A stretch of DNA of 64,000 bases from Paraburkholderia polaris (lineage in GTDB: Bacteria > Pseudomonadota > Gammaproteobacteria > Burkholderiales > Burkholderiaceae): positions 101,605 to 165,604 of the forward strand of contig NZ_JABBGJ010000019.1 in NCBI RefSeq assembly GCF_012927345.1. The letters run 5' to 3'. This document shows positions 1 through 8,346 of the stretch, one piece after another (the first letter of the stretch is position 1; each line of letters begins with the position of its first letter). Position numbers and translations under genes: made by a program. The notes under the pieces are model-generated. The model saw only the letters and a list, made by a program, of their open reading frames with translations. It was not told where the DNA came from and ran no database searches.

Positions 1-686
1 TGTTCGGCGACGCTCGCGAGCGGCCCGATCAGCCCGTACGAAAGCAGAATCCCGAGGAAGGTGCCGACCAGCGCCTGAGCGATCATCTCGCCGAGCACCG
101 CGGGCGGCTTGTCGGCGGAGGCCATGGTGTGCACCACGCCCATCACCGCGGCCACAATCCCGAACGCCGGCATGGCGTCGCCGACCTTGTTCAGGGCGTG
201 CGCGGGCGCCTCGCCTTCCTGGTGATGCGTCTCGATCTCCTCGTCCATCAGGCTTTCGATCTCGAACGCGTTCATGTTGCCGCCGACCATCAAACGCAGG
301 TAATCGGTCAGGAACTCGATGATGTGCTTGTCAGCGAGGATCTTCGGATACTGGGTGAAGATCGGGCTCTTCGACGGGTCGTCGATGTCGGCTTCCAGCG
401 TCAGCGTGCCTTCCTTGCGTGCCTTGGCCAGCAGGACGTACAGGAGCGCCATCAGCTCCATGTAGACATCCTTGTTGTACTTCGCGCCCTTGAACAGGGT
501 TGGAATGACGCGCAGCGTCGCCTTGATCGTCTTCATCCCGTTACCGAGAATGAACGCGCCAACGCCGGCGCCGACAATCATCAGCACTTCGACAGGCTGC
601 AGCAGCGCGCCGAGATGGCCGCCTTCCAGCGCGTAACCGCCGAAAACGGACAAGAGCGTCACGAGTGTTCCCACGAAAATCAGCAC
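1..686 (-). CDS. motA: MotA flagellar stator subunit (partial, C-terminus off the left edge)
   Basis: MotA is the inner-membrane stator subunit that with MotB conducts protons to turn the flagellar motor. The frame is open from a GTG at 684-686 to the window edge (about 228 codons). It reads like E. coli MotA throughout: an N-terminal membrane segment with VFGGYALEGG, then QPVEVLMIVGAG, KYNKDVYMELMALLY, PKILADKHIIEFLTDYLRL, NAFEIESLMDEEIETH and the membrane segment PAFGIVAAVMGVVHT. The start was chosen because it aligns with the family start and has GAGG about 8 bases upstream. A sigma-28 type promoter lies just upstream, so motA can be transcribed separately from flhDC. The missing part is the last membrane segment and cytoplasmic tail. 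Confidence 0.96.
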   Translation of the reverse strand, partial: MLIFVGTLVTLLSVFGGYALEGGHLGALLQPVEVLMIVGAGVGAFILGNGMKTIKATLRVIPTLFKGAKYNKDVYMELMALLYVLLAKARKEGTLTLEADIDDPSKSPIFTQYPKILADKHIIEFLTDYLRLMVGGNMNAFEIESLMDEEIETHHQEGEAPAHALNKVGDAMPAFGIVAAVMGVVHTMASADKPPAVLGEMIAQALVGTFLGILLSYGLIGPLASVAE

Positions 687-731
687 TGCCGAGCCCTCAC
701 AAAGAAGCGACGGTGACCGTCGTTAATCTGG

Positions 732-758
732 TTTACGGCAACGGAGCAGAAAACTTTG
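732..758 (-). promoter_or_regulatory. Predicted sigma-28 (FliA) promoter of motA
   Basis: On the minus strand the -35 box is CAAAGTTT (751-758), the spacer is 11 bases and the -10 box is GCCGTAAA (732-739). The FliA consensus is TAAAGTTT-N11-GCCGATAA, giving 7/8 and 6/8 matches with exact spacing. The -10 box lies 46 bases before the motA start. This fits the known late-class control of motor genes. Confidence 0.75.
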
Positions 759-800
759 ACGGAAAAGCGGCTCGGCGCTCCGGTGTAAACCAGAGGCGGG

Positions 801-1181
801 TTAAACCGGGCAGGCCGGGCCCGGTACCGGCCGATCGGGGCGGAAGGCCCGCCGAATGTCGCTTGCAGACTCCAGATAGAGCCGGTAGCTCTTCACGATC
901 GACTGGATCGTCAGACCGCCGCCGTGGCCGGCCATGAAACGGTAGATGTTGTAGAACAGCGATGAGTGAAAGTTCGGCTGCCAGGTCATGAACCAGTCGG
1001 TCGAAAACGGCAACATGCCCTTGGGCGGCGACACCCCTTTCAGTTCCTTGTACAGCCTGATAAGCCGGTCGCGCGACAGACTGGTTTCAGCTTCCAGCAA
1101 TTGCAACCGCGCACCAAGTTCGATCAGCTCGGTGGCCAGGGTAATTTCCCTGACTTCCTGCACAACACTTTTATATGCCAT
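801..1181 (-). CDS. flhC: FlhC flagellar master regulator, C-terminally truncated
   Basis: FlhC with FlhD forms the FlhD4C2 activator of class-II flagellar genes. Residues 1-108 are clear FlhC: VQEVREITLATELIELGARL, the invariant SPPKGMLPFSTDWFMTW, and SYRLYLE. After that the frame continues only as a short Arg/Pro-rich tail and stops at residue 126, whereas the family is usually about 180-195 residues. The missing part normally holds the LTRAWTLVRF helix and the four zinc-binding cysteines. None of the three minus-strand frames between the stop and motA encodes that cysteine region, so this is a loss, not a simple frameshift. It lies 51 bases after flhD and before motA, as is normal. Whether the protein works is unknown. 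Confidence 0.88.
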   Translation of the reverse strand: MAYKSVVQEVREITLATELIELGARLQLLEAETSLSRDRLIRLYKELKGVSPPKGMLPFSTDWFMTWQPNFHSSLFYNIYRFMAGHGGGLTIQSIVKSYRLYLESASDIRRAFRPDRPVPGPACPV

Positions 1182-1232
1182 CCGCTTGCATTTCCGCCGT
1201 CCTGATCGCTTTATTTGAACTACAAGCTGCCA

Positions 1233-1553
1233 TCAGCCGAGTTGCTCGACTGGCTGGCTTGCCATCAGGATCGCGGAATGCGCCTGAGCCACGGCGCTGG
1301 CTTTGCCTTTGTCCGCAAGGGCGGACAGCACGGCATGGTCATCAAAACGGAAACGGCACAACACCTGATTGGACGCCGCCAGCTTCACGGTCTGCGCCAA
1401 AGACAGATTGGCTAGCACATCGGCCAACTGGTCCGAAATCCCCATGCGAAACATGCCCATCGGCTTGTCTTCACGCAGCAGACGCTGCGCGAGCAGGAGA
1501 TAAGACAGGTTGATTTCTCTGATCTCATTGAGCATTTCGCTTGTCGCGCTCAT
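1233..1553 (-). CDS. flhD: FlhD flagellar master regulator
   Basis: FlhD pairs with FlhC to activate flagellar class-II promoters. The 106-residue protein matches betaproteobacterial FlhD over its whole length: MLNEIREINLSYLLLAQRLL, DKPMGMFRMGIS, ADVLANLSLAQTVKLA and CRFRFDDHAVL. The start at 1553 was chosen over a 48-residue longer frame because it gives the normal family N-terminus and has GGGGGAA right upstream. flhC follows after 51 bases, so the two are probably one transcript. FlhD itself looks intact, in contrast to the shortened FlhC. Confidence 0.95.
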   Translation of the reverse strand: MSATSEMLNEIREINLSYLLLAQRLLREDKPMGMFRMGISDQLADVLANLSLAQTVKLAASNQVLCRFRFDDHAVLSALADKGKASAVAQAHSAILMASQPVEQLG

Positions 1554-2259
1554 GATTCCCCCGGGGTGTATCTGGCTGGTCAGGCCGTTACGGAAACGTT
1601 TGCTCGAACGCGCGCGCTTAAACCGCACGAATCGGCTCGTTTCTGGTCTTGCCAGCATTGTGTCGAAAGGGGGAGCGGACGAAAATCGGACAGACACCCA
1701 GCCTGTGTGACGGATTAATCCGTCATTCGTGTAGGAATTTTTCCTACAAAGCGGGCGCCAGAAAGAAGGCTGTAGCAGGCGAAACGGCGCGCAGCTTAAG
1801 ACTCGCGATGCGCTTTGAATGATTCTTCAGCAGAAATATGAACCAAATGGTGAGTCCTGAGTGGCTCACGGTCCGCACCTTGCTGCGGTGAGAAAGAATT
1901 ATAAGACGTTTTCACTTCTGCGCAACGCACGGGGTCCAGGAGCCGCGCTCCAGTCCCGGGAACGTCCCTTGCGCATGTTCCCAAGCGTTTGGATGTCCTC
2001 CCAGTCGTGCCTCCCGACTATCGGGACAAGCCTCCTGCCGACCTGTAACGCATCATGTTTCGCGCTGTAACAACATTAAGCGTTTGAAAAATAACTCGAA
2101 TTAGCGCGGCCGATCCCGATAATGAAGCTAAGGGATTACCCGATGTAAGTTCGGAGCACCCCCGGGCGGCGGCTTACCGCGCCCAACCGTCCGTCAGGCA
2201 TTCGCTCCTCGCTCGACTCGAGCGCCGCTGTGCGAAGCCGTTTTGAACAGGAGAAACGC
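1554..2259. other. Divergent regulatory region between flhD and a glycosyltransferase
   Basis: About 700 bases with no convincing gene; the small frames here lack good start sites and family features. It should hold the flhDC promoter (leftward) and the promoter of the glycosyltransferase (rightward). Two perfect inverted repeats lie near its left side and are listed separately. The part around 2070-2130 is locally AT-richer. Confidence 0.6.
1708..1747. repeat. 18-bp perfect palindrome and adjacent 7-bp hairpin upstream of flhD
   Basis: Positions 1708-1725 read TGACGGATTAATCCGTCA, a perfect 18-base palindrome. Positions 1731-1747 form GTAGGAA-TTT-TTCCTAC. They lie 155-194 bases upstream of the flhD start. 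A palindrome of this length suggests a dimeric regulator binding site for flhDC; the regulator is not identified. Confidence 0.55.
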
Positions 2260-3324
2260 ATGCGAATCGCACAAATTGCGCCGCTATATGAAGCTGTCCC
2301 GCCGAAACTCTACGGCGGCACCGAACGTGTCGTCTCGTATCTGACCGAAGCGCTGGTCGACCTCGGCCACGACGTCACTCTGTTTGCGAGCGGCGACTCG
2401 GTCACCTCCGCGAACCTCGATGCCTGCTGGCCGCGTGCGCTGCGCCTCGACCCGACGATCCGCGATGCGCTGGCTCCGCATGTCCTGATGATGGAAAAGG
2501 TGCGCAAGGTCGCGCATGAGTTCGACGTGCTGCACTTTCACCTCGACTACATGCCGTTCCCGCTCTTCACCACCATGGACACGCCGTTCGTGACCACGCT
2601 CCACGGCCGTCTGGACTTGCCGGAACTGCAACCGGTGTTCGACGCATTCTCGAACGTGCCGGTGGTGTCGATTTCGGATTCGCAGCGCTCGCCGCTGCCG
2701 CAGGCCAACTGGCTGAACACGATTTACCACGGCCTGCCGGAGCAGTTGCTCACACCGCAGACACACAAAAAGCCGGAATACCTGGCGTTCCTCGGCCGTA
2801 TCTGTCCGGAGAAGCGCGTCGATACGGCTATCAAGATCGCTGCACAAAGCGGTTTGCCGCTGAAGATCGCCGCCAAGGTGGACAAGGTCGACCAGGAATA
2901 CTTCAAGAAGGAAATCGAACCGCTGCTTTCCATGGCGCACGTGGAGTTCGTCGGCGAAATCAACGAGGCGCAGAAGCCCGAGTTCCTGTCAGGCGCCAAG
3001 GCACTGCTGTTCCCGATCGACTGGTCGGAGCCGTTCGGTCTCGTGATGATCGAATCCATGGCCTGCGGCACGCCGGTGATCGCGTTCAACCGCGGTTCGG
3101 TACCGGAAGTGATCGACCACGGCGTGACCGGCTACATTGTCGAGGACGTGCAAGGCGCGGTGGCGGCACTGCAGCGTCTGGACGAATTGTCGCGCTCCGA
3201 GATTCGCGCGCAGTTCGAACGCCGCTTCAGCTCGAAAACGATGGCGCAGAATTACGTTGACGGCTATTCGGCACTGATCGAAGCGACGCGCCGCCCGGTG
3301 CTGCGCCGGGTAGCGGTGGGTTGA
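2260..3324 (+). CDS. GT4-family glycosyltransferase
   Basis: A 354-residue cytoplasmic glycosyltransferase with the GT-B fold. Visible landmarks are the N-terminal MRIAQIAPLYEAVPPKLYGG (nucleotide-sugar and acceptor loop), YLAFLGRICPEKRVDTAIKI in the middle, and the GT4 motif FPIDWSEPFGLVMIESMACG with the E-x7-E pattern followed by GTPVIAFNRGSVPEVI. ATG at 2260 is preceded by CAGGAG; an upstream in-frame GTG at 2230 is less likely. The donor and acceptor cannot be read from sequence. Its place beside flhDC hints at surface or flagellar decoration, but that is inference. A terminator follows about 160 bases downstream. Confidence 0.85.
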   Translation: MRIAQIAPLYEAVPPKLYGGTERVVSYLTEALVDLGHDVTLFASGDSVTSANLDACWPRALRLDPTIRDALAPHVLMMEKVRKVAHEFDVLHFHLDYMPFPLFTTMDTPFVTTLHGRLDLPELQPVFDAFSNVPVVSISDSQRSPLPQANWLNTIYHGLPEQLLTPQTHKKPEYLAFLGRICPEKRVDTAIKIAAQSGLPLKIAAKVDKVDQEYFKKEIEPLLSMAHVEFVGEINEAQKPEFLSGAKALLFPIDWSEPFGLVMIESMACGTPVIAFNRGSVPEVIDHGVTGYIVEDVQGAVAALQRLDELSRSEIRAQFERRFSSKTMAQNYVDGYSALIEATRRPVLRRVAVG

Positions 3325-3484
3325 GCAACGTGCTTAAGCAACTGACGTTTTATGCGCTCAGCCGCTTAAGCCGTGCTTCTGCCGCTTATGCCATTTTTTC
3401 GATTCGCAAGCCAATCATCAGTAAATTTGCCTGGTGAATCGTTTGCGCGAGCGGTTAGCAGGAGTTAACCGGCTTCTACTACCG

Positions 3485-3513
3485 AAAAGCCGCCCCCAAA
3501 GGGCGGCTTTTTT
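3485..3513 (+). terminator. Rho-independent terminator
   Basis: An 11-base stem, AAAAGCCGCCC / GGGCGGCTTTT, with a 5-base loop is followed by further T residues. It ends the glycosyltransferase transcript. It lies about 100 bases beyond the end of the convergent hns-like gene and may also serve that gene. Confidence 0.85.
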
Positions 3514-3615
3514 AATACAAGAGTGGATGCGCTTCCATCCCGGATTAGCGCAACGCAATAAACAACCGCGCACCGATCAACCTTCAGTTGGCTTTCGCCG
3601 GCACCGGCAGGGCAT

Positions 3616-3918
3616 TCAAGCCGCACCAATCAGAAAGCGTTCGCGATTCTTACCGACAATCCACTTTGGCGGTTTACCGCGCCCGCTCCAAGTATTGCCC
3701 GATTTCGGATCCTGGTATTTGGCCGGCAGTGGCGCCTTCTTCGGCGGGCGTCCGCGCTTGGCGGCAACCGCAAAGCCAAGGTCTTGGGCGGTTAGACCGT
3801 ATTCAGCGATCTTTTGGCGGATGTCGGCGACAACGTTATCGACTTCAGTACGCCGGGCTTCGTCTGCCTGTGCCTGCAATTTGGCGATCTGCGCCTTGAG
3901 GTCTGCATATTGAGACAT
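3616..3918 (-). CDS. H-NS family nucleoid-associated protein
   Basis: A 100-residue H-NS-type DNA-binding protein. The N-terminal half (MSQYADLKAQIAKLQAQADEA) is a coiled coil for oligomerization. The C-terminal part has the AT-hook-like RGRPP motif and the H-NS DNA-binding signature KYQDPKSGNTWSGRGKPPKW. Length and arrangement fit the short H-NS proteins of Burkholderiales. Such proteins silence AT-rich, often acquired, DNA. The start is preceded by AGAACCG-type sequence and an AT-rich upstream stretch that could support self-regulation. Many paralogs exist in this group, so no gene symbol is assigned. Confidence 0.92.
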   Translation of the reverse strand: MSQYADLKAQIAKLQAQADEARRTEVDNVVADIRQKIAEYGLTAQDLGFAVAAKRGRPPKKAPLPAKYQDPKSGNTWSGRGKPPKWIVGKNRERFLIGAA

Positions 3919-4208
3919 TTCGGTTCTCCCCTTTTTTAGAACTCATTCGCTCGCAGACTAGCTGCAATTATAAAAATTCGCAATGGACAATAATACCGAT
4001 TTAGGAAGAAATCATCTGATAATTATTAAGCGTCGATGAATTGTAAAACGAGAGCCTTATCTGGAAATAATAGGTAAAGGCGACTCCACATTGACAATTC
4101 TTGACACCTAATCTGGCTGTCTTTCCCTAGAATTGCGCGCTCAATGGCATGTACCTGCGCCTAGCATTCATGCCACTCCAAGCGTCAAACATTTTAGGAT
4201 TACCAATC
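3919..4208. other. AT-rich divergent intergenic region
   Basis: About 290 bases between the divergent hns-like gene and aqpZ. It is clearly AT-richer than the surroundings (many TAATA and ATTAT runs around 3970-4080), as expected for an H-NS target. TTGACA occurs twice near 4092 and 4102, but no -10 box at proper spacing is convincing. No gene is seen. Confidence 0.5.
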
Positions 4209-4949
4209 ATGCAGTTGTCAAAACGCCTTGCTGCCGAGCTGTTCGGCACCTTCTGGCTCGTGCTCGGGGGCTGCGGCAGCGCCGTCCTCGCCGCTAACTT
4301 CGCCGGCCCGGTCCACGGTCTGGGCATCGGCTTCGTGGGCGTTTCGCTCGCATTCGGTCTCACTGTCCTGACAATGGCTTATGCGATCGGCCACATCTCC
4401 GGCTGCCACCTGAATCCGGCGGTGAGCGTCGGCCTGACCGTCGCCGGCCGCTTTCCGGCTCGCGACCTGTTGCCGTACATCGTCGCGCAAGTGATCGGCG
4501 CGGTGCTGGGTGCGTTGGTGCTGTCGTTGATCGCATCGGGCAAACCGGGTTTCGACCTCGTCGCCAGTGGTTTCGCCAGTAACGGCTACGGTGAGCGCTC
4601 GCCGGGCCATTACTCGCTCGCGGCCGCTTTCATTTGCGAAGTGGTAATGACCGGCTTCTTCCTGTTCGTCATCCTCGGCGCGACCGACAGACGCGCGCCG
4701 GCCGGTTTCGCGCCAATCGCCATTGGCCTGTGCCTGACGCTGATTCACCTGATCTCGATTCCGGTCACCAACACGTCGGTCAACCCGGCCCGCTCCACTG
4801 GCCCGGCGCTATTCGTCGGCGGCGCAGCGGTGGATCAGCTGTGGATGTTCTGGGTTGCGCCGATTATCGGCGCGGTGATCGCAGGCGTGCTGTACCCGGT
4901 CATCGCCGAAAGCCGTCGCGGCAATTCACAGGAACTGGCGCTCGACTGA
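4209..4949 (+). CDS. aqpZ: Aquaporin Z water channel
   Basis: A 246-residue inner-membrane MIP-family channel for water. Both half-pore motifs are present and intact: HLNPAVSVGL and NTSVNPARSTGPALF. The selectivity-filter Arg follows the second NPA, and six membrane segments are evident. The N-terminus (LAAELFGTFWLVLGGCGSAV) matches E. coli AqpZ. ATG at 4209 was preferred over an upstream in-frame ATG because it gives the family N-terminus. A strong hairpin terminator follows 27 bases after the stop, so the gene is monocistronic. Confidence 0.96.
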   Translation: MQLSKRLAAELFGTFWLVLGGCGSAVLAANFAGPVHGLGIGFVGVSLAFGLTVLTMAYAIGHISGCHLNPAVSVGLTVAGRFPARDLLPYIVAQVIGAVLGALVLSLIASGKPGFDLVASGFASNGYGERSPGHYSLAAAFICEVVMTGFFLFVILGATDRRAPAGFAPIAIGLCLTLIHLISIPVTNTSVNPARSTGPALFVGGAAVDQLWMFWVAPIIGAVIAGVLYPVIAESRRGNSQELALD

Positions 4950-4975
4950 TCAGCGAGTGCACGTATCGAGGCAGT

Positions 4976-5007
4976 CAAAGCGGGCGCTACGGCGCCCGCT
5001 TTGTTTT
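4976..5007 (+). terminator. Rho-independent terminator of aqpZ
   Basis: A perfect 12-base stem, CAAAGCGGGCGC / GCGCCCGCTTTG, encloses a 4-base loop and is followed by TTTT. It lies right after aqpZ on the same strand. Confidence 0.9.
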
Positions 5008-5094
5008 GTGCGCACGAATGCAAGCGGCCCCGTGGCCCGCCAATGGCCCGCTGCTAGAATCGTGCGACTTCCCAAGCTCGCACAGGTGCTACCG

Positions 5095-5790
5095 ATGACC
5101 CGTTTCCGCGGATTCCTGCAAGGCGTCGCATTCTCCATCGGCGGTTTATGTGCAGGCGTACTGGCGCTACCCGCGGCCCATGCCGCGGACGGCAATACCG
5201 AAACGCTCGTATTCGTGCGCCACGGTGAAAAGCCCGCCAAGGGATACGGCCAGCTCAATTGCCAGGGGCTCAACCGTGCGCTGGCCTTGCCGGCAGTGAT
5301 CGCCGCCAAGTTCGGCAAACCGGATGCGATCTACGCGCCCGATCCCGGCCAGCAAAAGGAGGACAGCGGCCGCTCCTACTACTATATTCGGCCGCTTGCG
5401 ACCATCGAGCCGACCGCCATCCAATTCCAGATGCCGGTGCAAACGCCATACGGCTTTGCCCAGATCGATCAACTCGGCACGGCGCTCGTCAATCCGTCCA
5501 ATCGCAACAAGCTGATTGTCGTTGCGTGGGAGCACAAGCTGATCGTGAAGTTGCTGCGCCAGATGATGAGCACGCATGGCGGCAATGCGGCCGATGTCCC
5601 CAACTGGCAAAGCGACGACTTCGACAGTATCTATATTGTTCGCCTCGACTGGCAAAACGGCACGGCCCACGCGAGTTTTAAGCTTGACCACCAAGGGCTG
5701 AACGGCCGCGCTGCGGATTGCCCATGCGCGGCGCTGCCGGGCGCCCCTTCTGCTACTGCGGCGGGTGCTTCCGCGGGCTCAGCTGATTAA
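5095..5790 (+). CDS. Exported histidine phosphatase superfamily protein
   Basis: A 231-residue protein. The N-terminus has a signal peptide (Arg, hydrophobic stretch, cleavage near AHA-ADG). The phosphohistidine motif of the branch-1 histidine phosphatases follows as LVFVRHGEKP, with catalytic His in RHG. The frame later contains VAWEHKLI, which may supply the second catalytic His. The protein is probably periplasmic. The substrate is unknown; the family includes sugar and nucleotide phosphatases. ATG at 5095 begins at the signal peptide; the longer upstream frame overlaps the aqpZ terminator and is rejected. Confidence 0.82.
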   Translation: MTRFRGFLQGVAFSIGGLCAGVLALPAAHAADGNTETLVFVRHGEKPAKGYGQLNCQGLNRALALPAVIAAKFGKPDAIYAPDPGQQKEDSGRSYYYIRPLATIEPTAIQFQMPVQTPYGFAQIDQLGTALVNPSNRNKLIVVAWEHKLIVKLLRQMMSTHGGNAADVPNWQSDDFDSIYIVRLDWQNGTAHASFKLDHQGLNGRAADCPCAALPGAPSATAAGASAGSAD

Positions 5791-6075
5791 TCGGGTAATA
5801 CAGATGTAAGCCGCGATTACGGGCGCGGCTGTCCGCTTTCTGCAGGTGGCGGCGACAACTGGGCGCCGATCCGTTCCAAGGAGCCGCGAAGCCTTATATG
5901 ACGGCGCTTCGAGCCGAAGGCCCATCCCGCGTGTTGCGGTCGAATGTTCCTTCTACAGCCTTTCAAACCCTGCGACGATGCTTGCAGTCCGTAACATCTC
6001 GTCGCAGTCACCAACGCCCGGAATGCGTAGATTGGTCCTGTGCGACAAACATACGTCGCCTCACAGGAGAACAAC

Positions 6076-6366
6076 ATGAAACGCATCGTCACTCACTTGC
6101 TGGTTGCTGCCGGCCTCGCGGCGGGCGCATGCGGTGTCGCGCAAGCGCATACGGATCTGAACATCGGCCTGTCGCTCGGCGCACCGGTTTATGCCCAGCC
6201 TGCACCGGTCTATGCAGCGCCTCAGCCGGTGTACTACGGCAACGGCGGCTGGGACCATCGCTACGACCGTGGCGGCTACTATCGCGACGACCACCGGGAT
6301 AACCGCGGCTGGAATCACAACGGCCACGATGACCGTGGCGATCGCCGTGGCGGGTGGCACGGCTGA
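6076..6366 (+). CDS. Small secreted Pro/Tyr/Gly-rich protein
   Basis: A 96-residue protein with a clear signal peptide (MKRIVTHLLVAAGLAAGACG, cleavage near AQA-HT). A low-complexity mature part follows: repeats of AP-VYA and PVYYGNGG, then a tail rich in Asp, Arg, His and Gly. CAGGAG lies just before the ATG. Such small exported proteins are common in Burkholderia; the function is not known. It stands alone between a phosphatase gene and a convergent HAD gene. Confidence 0.75.
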   Translation: MKRIVTHLLVAAGLAAGACGVAQAHTDLNIGLSLGAPVYAQPAPVYAAPQPVYYGNGGWDHRYDRGGYYRDDHRDNRGWNHNGHDDRGDRRGGWHG

Positions 6367-6415
6367 TCGTAGCGTTGGGTAGCGTCGCGTAGGGTCGCGA
6401 AGAACCGGCCCGTTT

Positions 6416-7237
6416 TCAGGACATCAGTTCGTCGTCGAGCGAGAAAAGTTTGCGCAGATGGTGCGCGACGCCCGCTTCGAAGTTGTTGCCGATGCGCGGC
6501 ACATTCGGCAGACGCGTGATGAGATCGGGATTGGCGTTGTTCATCATGAACGGATGGCCGGCTGTCTCCAGCAGATCGATATCGTTCATGTTGTCGCCGA
6601 ACGCCACGCATTGCGAGGCGGCGACGCCAAGGCGCTCGAGCACGATTTGCAACGCACGCCCCTTCGATACGTTCGACGTCATCACCTCCAGACAGTCTGG
6701 CAGCGAATAAGTGACGTACAGTGCGTCGCCGAATTCGCGCGCCAGGTTGGCCGAGACGTGCGCGAGATCGGCGGGCTCACCGATGTAAAGGACCTTCGCG
6801 ATGTCGACGCCGTCGTGCTTCGGCAGATCGGTTACCTCGTAGGTGAAGCCGGAATCCTGATGGAATTTCAGCAGGTCCGGTGCATCCCGGTCGATCAACC
6901 ACGCCTGGTCGGCGAACAGGTTGACGATCACGCGGCCGTGCGCGCCGGCGATTTCCGGCTGCACCAGCCGCTGCACGATGGCCGGAGGCAGGTCATCGGC
7001 GTGGATCACTGTGTTGTCCGGCGCGTGAATGCGAGCGCCGTTCGACGTGATCAGATACGGGTTGATGCCCAGCAGGTCGCGAATGCCCGCAACGTCGCAG
7101 TAGTGGCGGCCCGTCGCGATCACGAAGTGCAGCCCATCGCTTTCGAGCTTACGCACGGTGGCGATCGTGAACGGGTCCACCTGGTGATCGGCGTTGAGCA
7201 GCGTACCGTCGAGATCAGTGGCAATGACTTTGTACAT
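6416..7237 (-). CDS. Cof-type HAD-IIB family phosphatase
   Basis: A 273-residue cytosolic haloacid-dehalogenase hydrolase, probably a sugar-phosphate phosphatase. Motif I is IATDLDGTLLNAD with the nucleophile Asp, motif II is FVIATGRHY, motif III includes the Lys of SNVSKGRALQ, and motif IV is CVAFGDNMNDIDLLETAG. Length and the type IIB cap fit the Cof/YbiV/SupH group. It lies 87 bases downstream of a sugar-kinase-like gene on the same strand, suggesting one transcript that handles phosphorylated sugars. Confidence 0.9.
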   Translation of the reverse strand: MYKVIATDLDGTLLNADHQVDPFTIATVRKLESDGLHFVIATGRHYCDVAGIRDLLGINPYLITSNGARIHAPDNTVIHADDLPPAIVQRLVQPEIAGAHGRVIVNLFADQAWLIDRDAPDLLKFHQDSGFTYEVTDLPKHDGVDIAKVLYIGEPADLAHVSANLAREFGDALYVTYSLPDCLEVMTSNVSKGRALQIVLERLGVAASQCVAFGDNMNDIDLLETAGHPFMMNNANPDLITRLPNVPRIGNNFEAGVAHHLRKLFSLDDELMS

Positions 7238-7324
7238 AGTGTGAGCAGCCGGGCAGCGTCAAAGATCGCATTTTACCGTTGCGCGCCGTCTCGGTGAGAT
7301 CGCACTCCGCGCGCGGGGCGATTC

Positions 7325-8206
7325 TCAACCGGCGATGCGAACCGCTTCGCGCTGCGCCAACTGCAAACCGCCGTGTGCGGAGTCCGCCAACGGCTCGCGC
7401 AAACGGGCCTGATAAATCTGCGGCACGTACTCGCGCAAGGGTGCGCCGAGACCGCCGCACAGCGCGACCGGCAAGGTCGCCGAAGGGTCGAGCGCGGCAA
7501 TCATCTTGCCCACGTCCACGCCGGCCTCGCCGAGCAGACGCGCAGCGAACGGATGCGTGCGATGCGCGATGACGATCGGTGCGAGCCTCGCATAAGTGGT
7601 CTGATTGGCTTCGCACAGCCAGACCACCAGGCTGTCGCGGTCATGCGCACCAGTGTGGGCAAGCAGCGCCTGCGCGAGATCGTCGTTGGGCGCACGCCCG
7701 TCGAGCGCCTGCTGCGCGTGCACGATGCCCCGCAGCCCGAGCCAGGCGCCGCTCGCTTCGTCGCCCGACGGGTAGCCGAAGCCGCCAGCGACTCGGTACT
7801 CGCCATTGCCGTCAAACGCGGCCGCCTGACTGCCGGTGCCAAGCGCGACGACCACGCCGTGCGCCCCGCCATGCGCACCAAGCAAGGTGGTGTACACATC
7901 GCTTTCCACCGCGAGCCCTGCTACCGCTGGCGCCTGCGCGCGAAACGCGGCCAACCAGTCGCGATTATTAACCCCTGCCAACCCGCAACCGAGTACGCAG
8001 CGCGCCCAGTCCAGCGGCACGCCGGCGCGTGCAAACGCATCGGCGCAGCCGGCCTCGATGGCCTGCCACGCGCGCTCCACGCCGAGACCCAGACCCGAGG
8101 GCCCGCTCGCCGCCTGCGCCAGTTCGCGGCCCTGCGCGTCGCCGAGTACGACGCGCGTACCGCTGCCGCCGCCGTCAATGCCGATCAGAAAGAGGTCTTT
8201 ATTCAT
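7325..8206 (-). CDS. BadF/BcrA/NagK-type ATPase, likely (amino)sugar kinase
   Basis: A 293-residue member of the ASKHA fold. The phosphate-1 motif is GIDGGGSGTRVVLGD at the N-terminus. The phosphate-2 motif is VVALGTGSQAAAF, followed by GGFGYPSGDEASGAWLG, typical of N-acetylglucosamine or glucosamine kinases. The adenosine motif ALCGGLGAPL is near the C-terminus. The likely reaction is ATP-dependent phosphorylation of an amino sugar. It is followed by a HAD phosphatase gene on the same strand. The substrate remains inferred; other BadF-family ATPases are activators, but their cysteine cluster is not seen. Confidence 0.85.
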   Translation of the reverse strand: MNKDLFLIGIDGGGSGTRVVLGDAQGRELAQAASGPSGLGLGVERAWQAIEAGCADAFARAGVPLDWARCVLGCGLAGVNNRDWLAAFRAQAPAVAGLAVESDVYTTLLGAHGGAHGVVVALGTGSQAAAFDGNGEYRVAGGFGYPSGDEASGAWLGLRGIVHAQQALDGRAPNDDLAQALLAHTGAHDRDSLVVWLCEANQTTYARLAPIVIAHRTHPFAARLLGEAGVDVGKMIAALDPSATLPVALCGGLGAPLREYVPQIYQARLREPLADSAHGGLQLAQREAVRIAG

Positions 8207-8346
8207 CGAATCGAGTGAGTTCAGGTGGTGAATAAGGCATAGCGTGGCAGGTCAGTTTCAATCCGGCAATCGGCCGAATGGCCAGCTTGCAGCACGCACG
8301 GCTTCCGCTATGCTGACGGGCGACATGACAACGCGGGAGCGCGACA

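Noticed and set aside
2070..2140. Sigma-28 promoter for the GT4 gene
   Set aside because: CCCGATAA near 2118 resembles a -10 box, but no matching -35 box lies 11 bases upstream.
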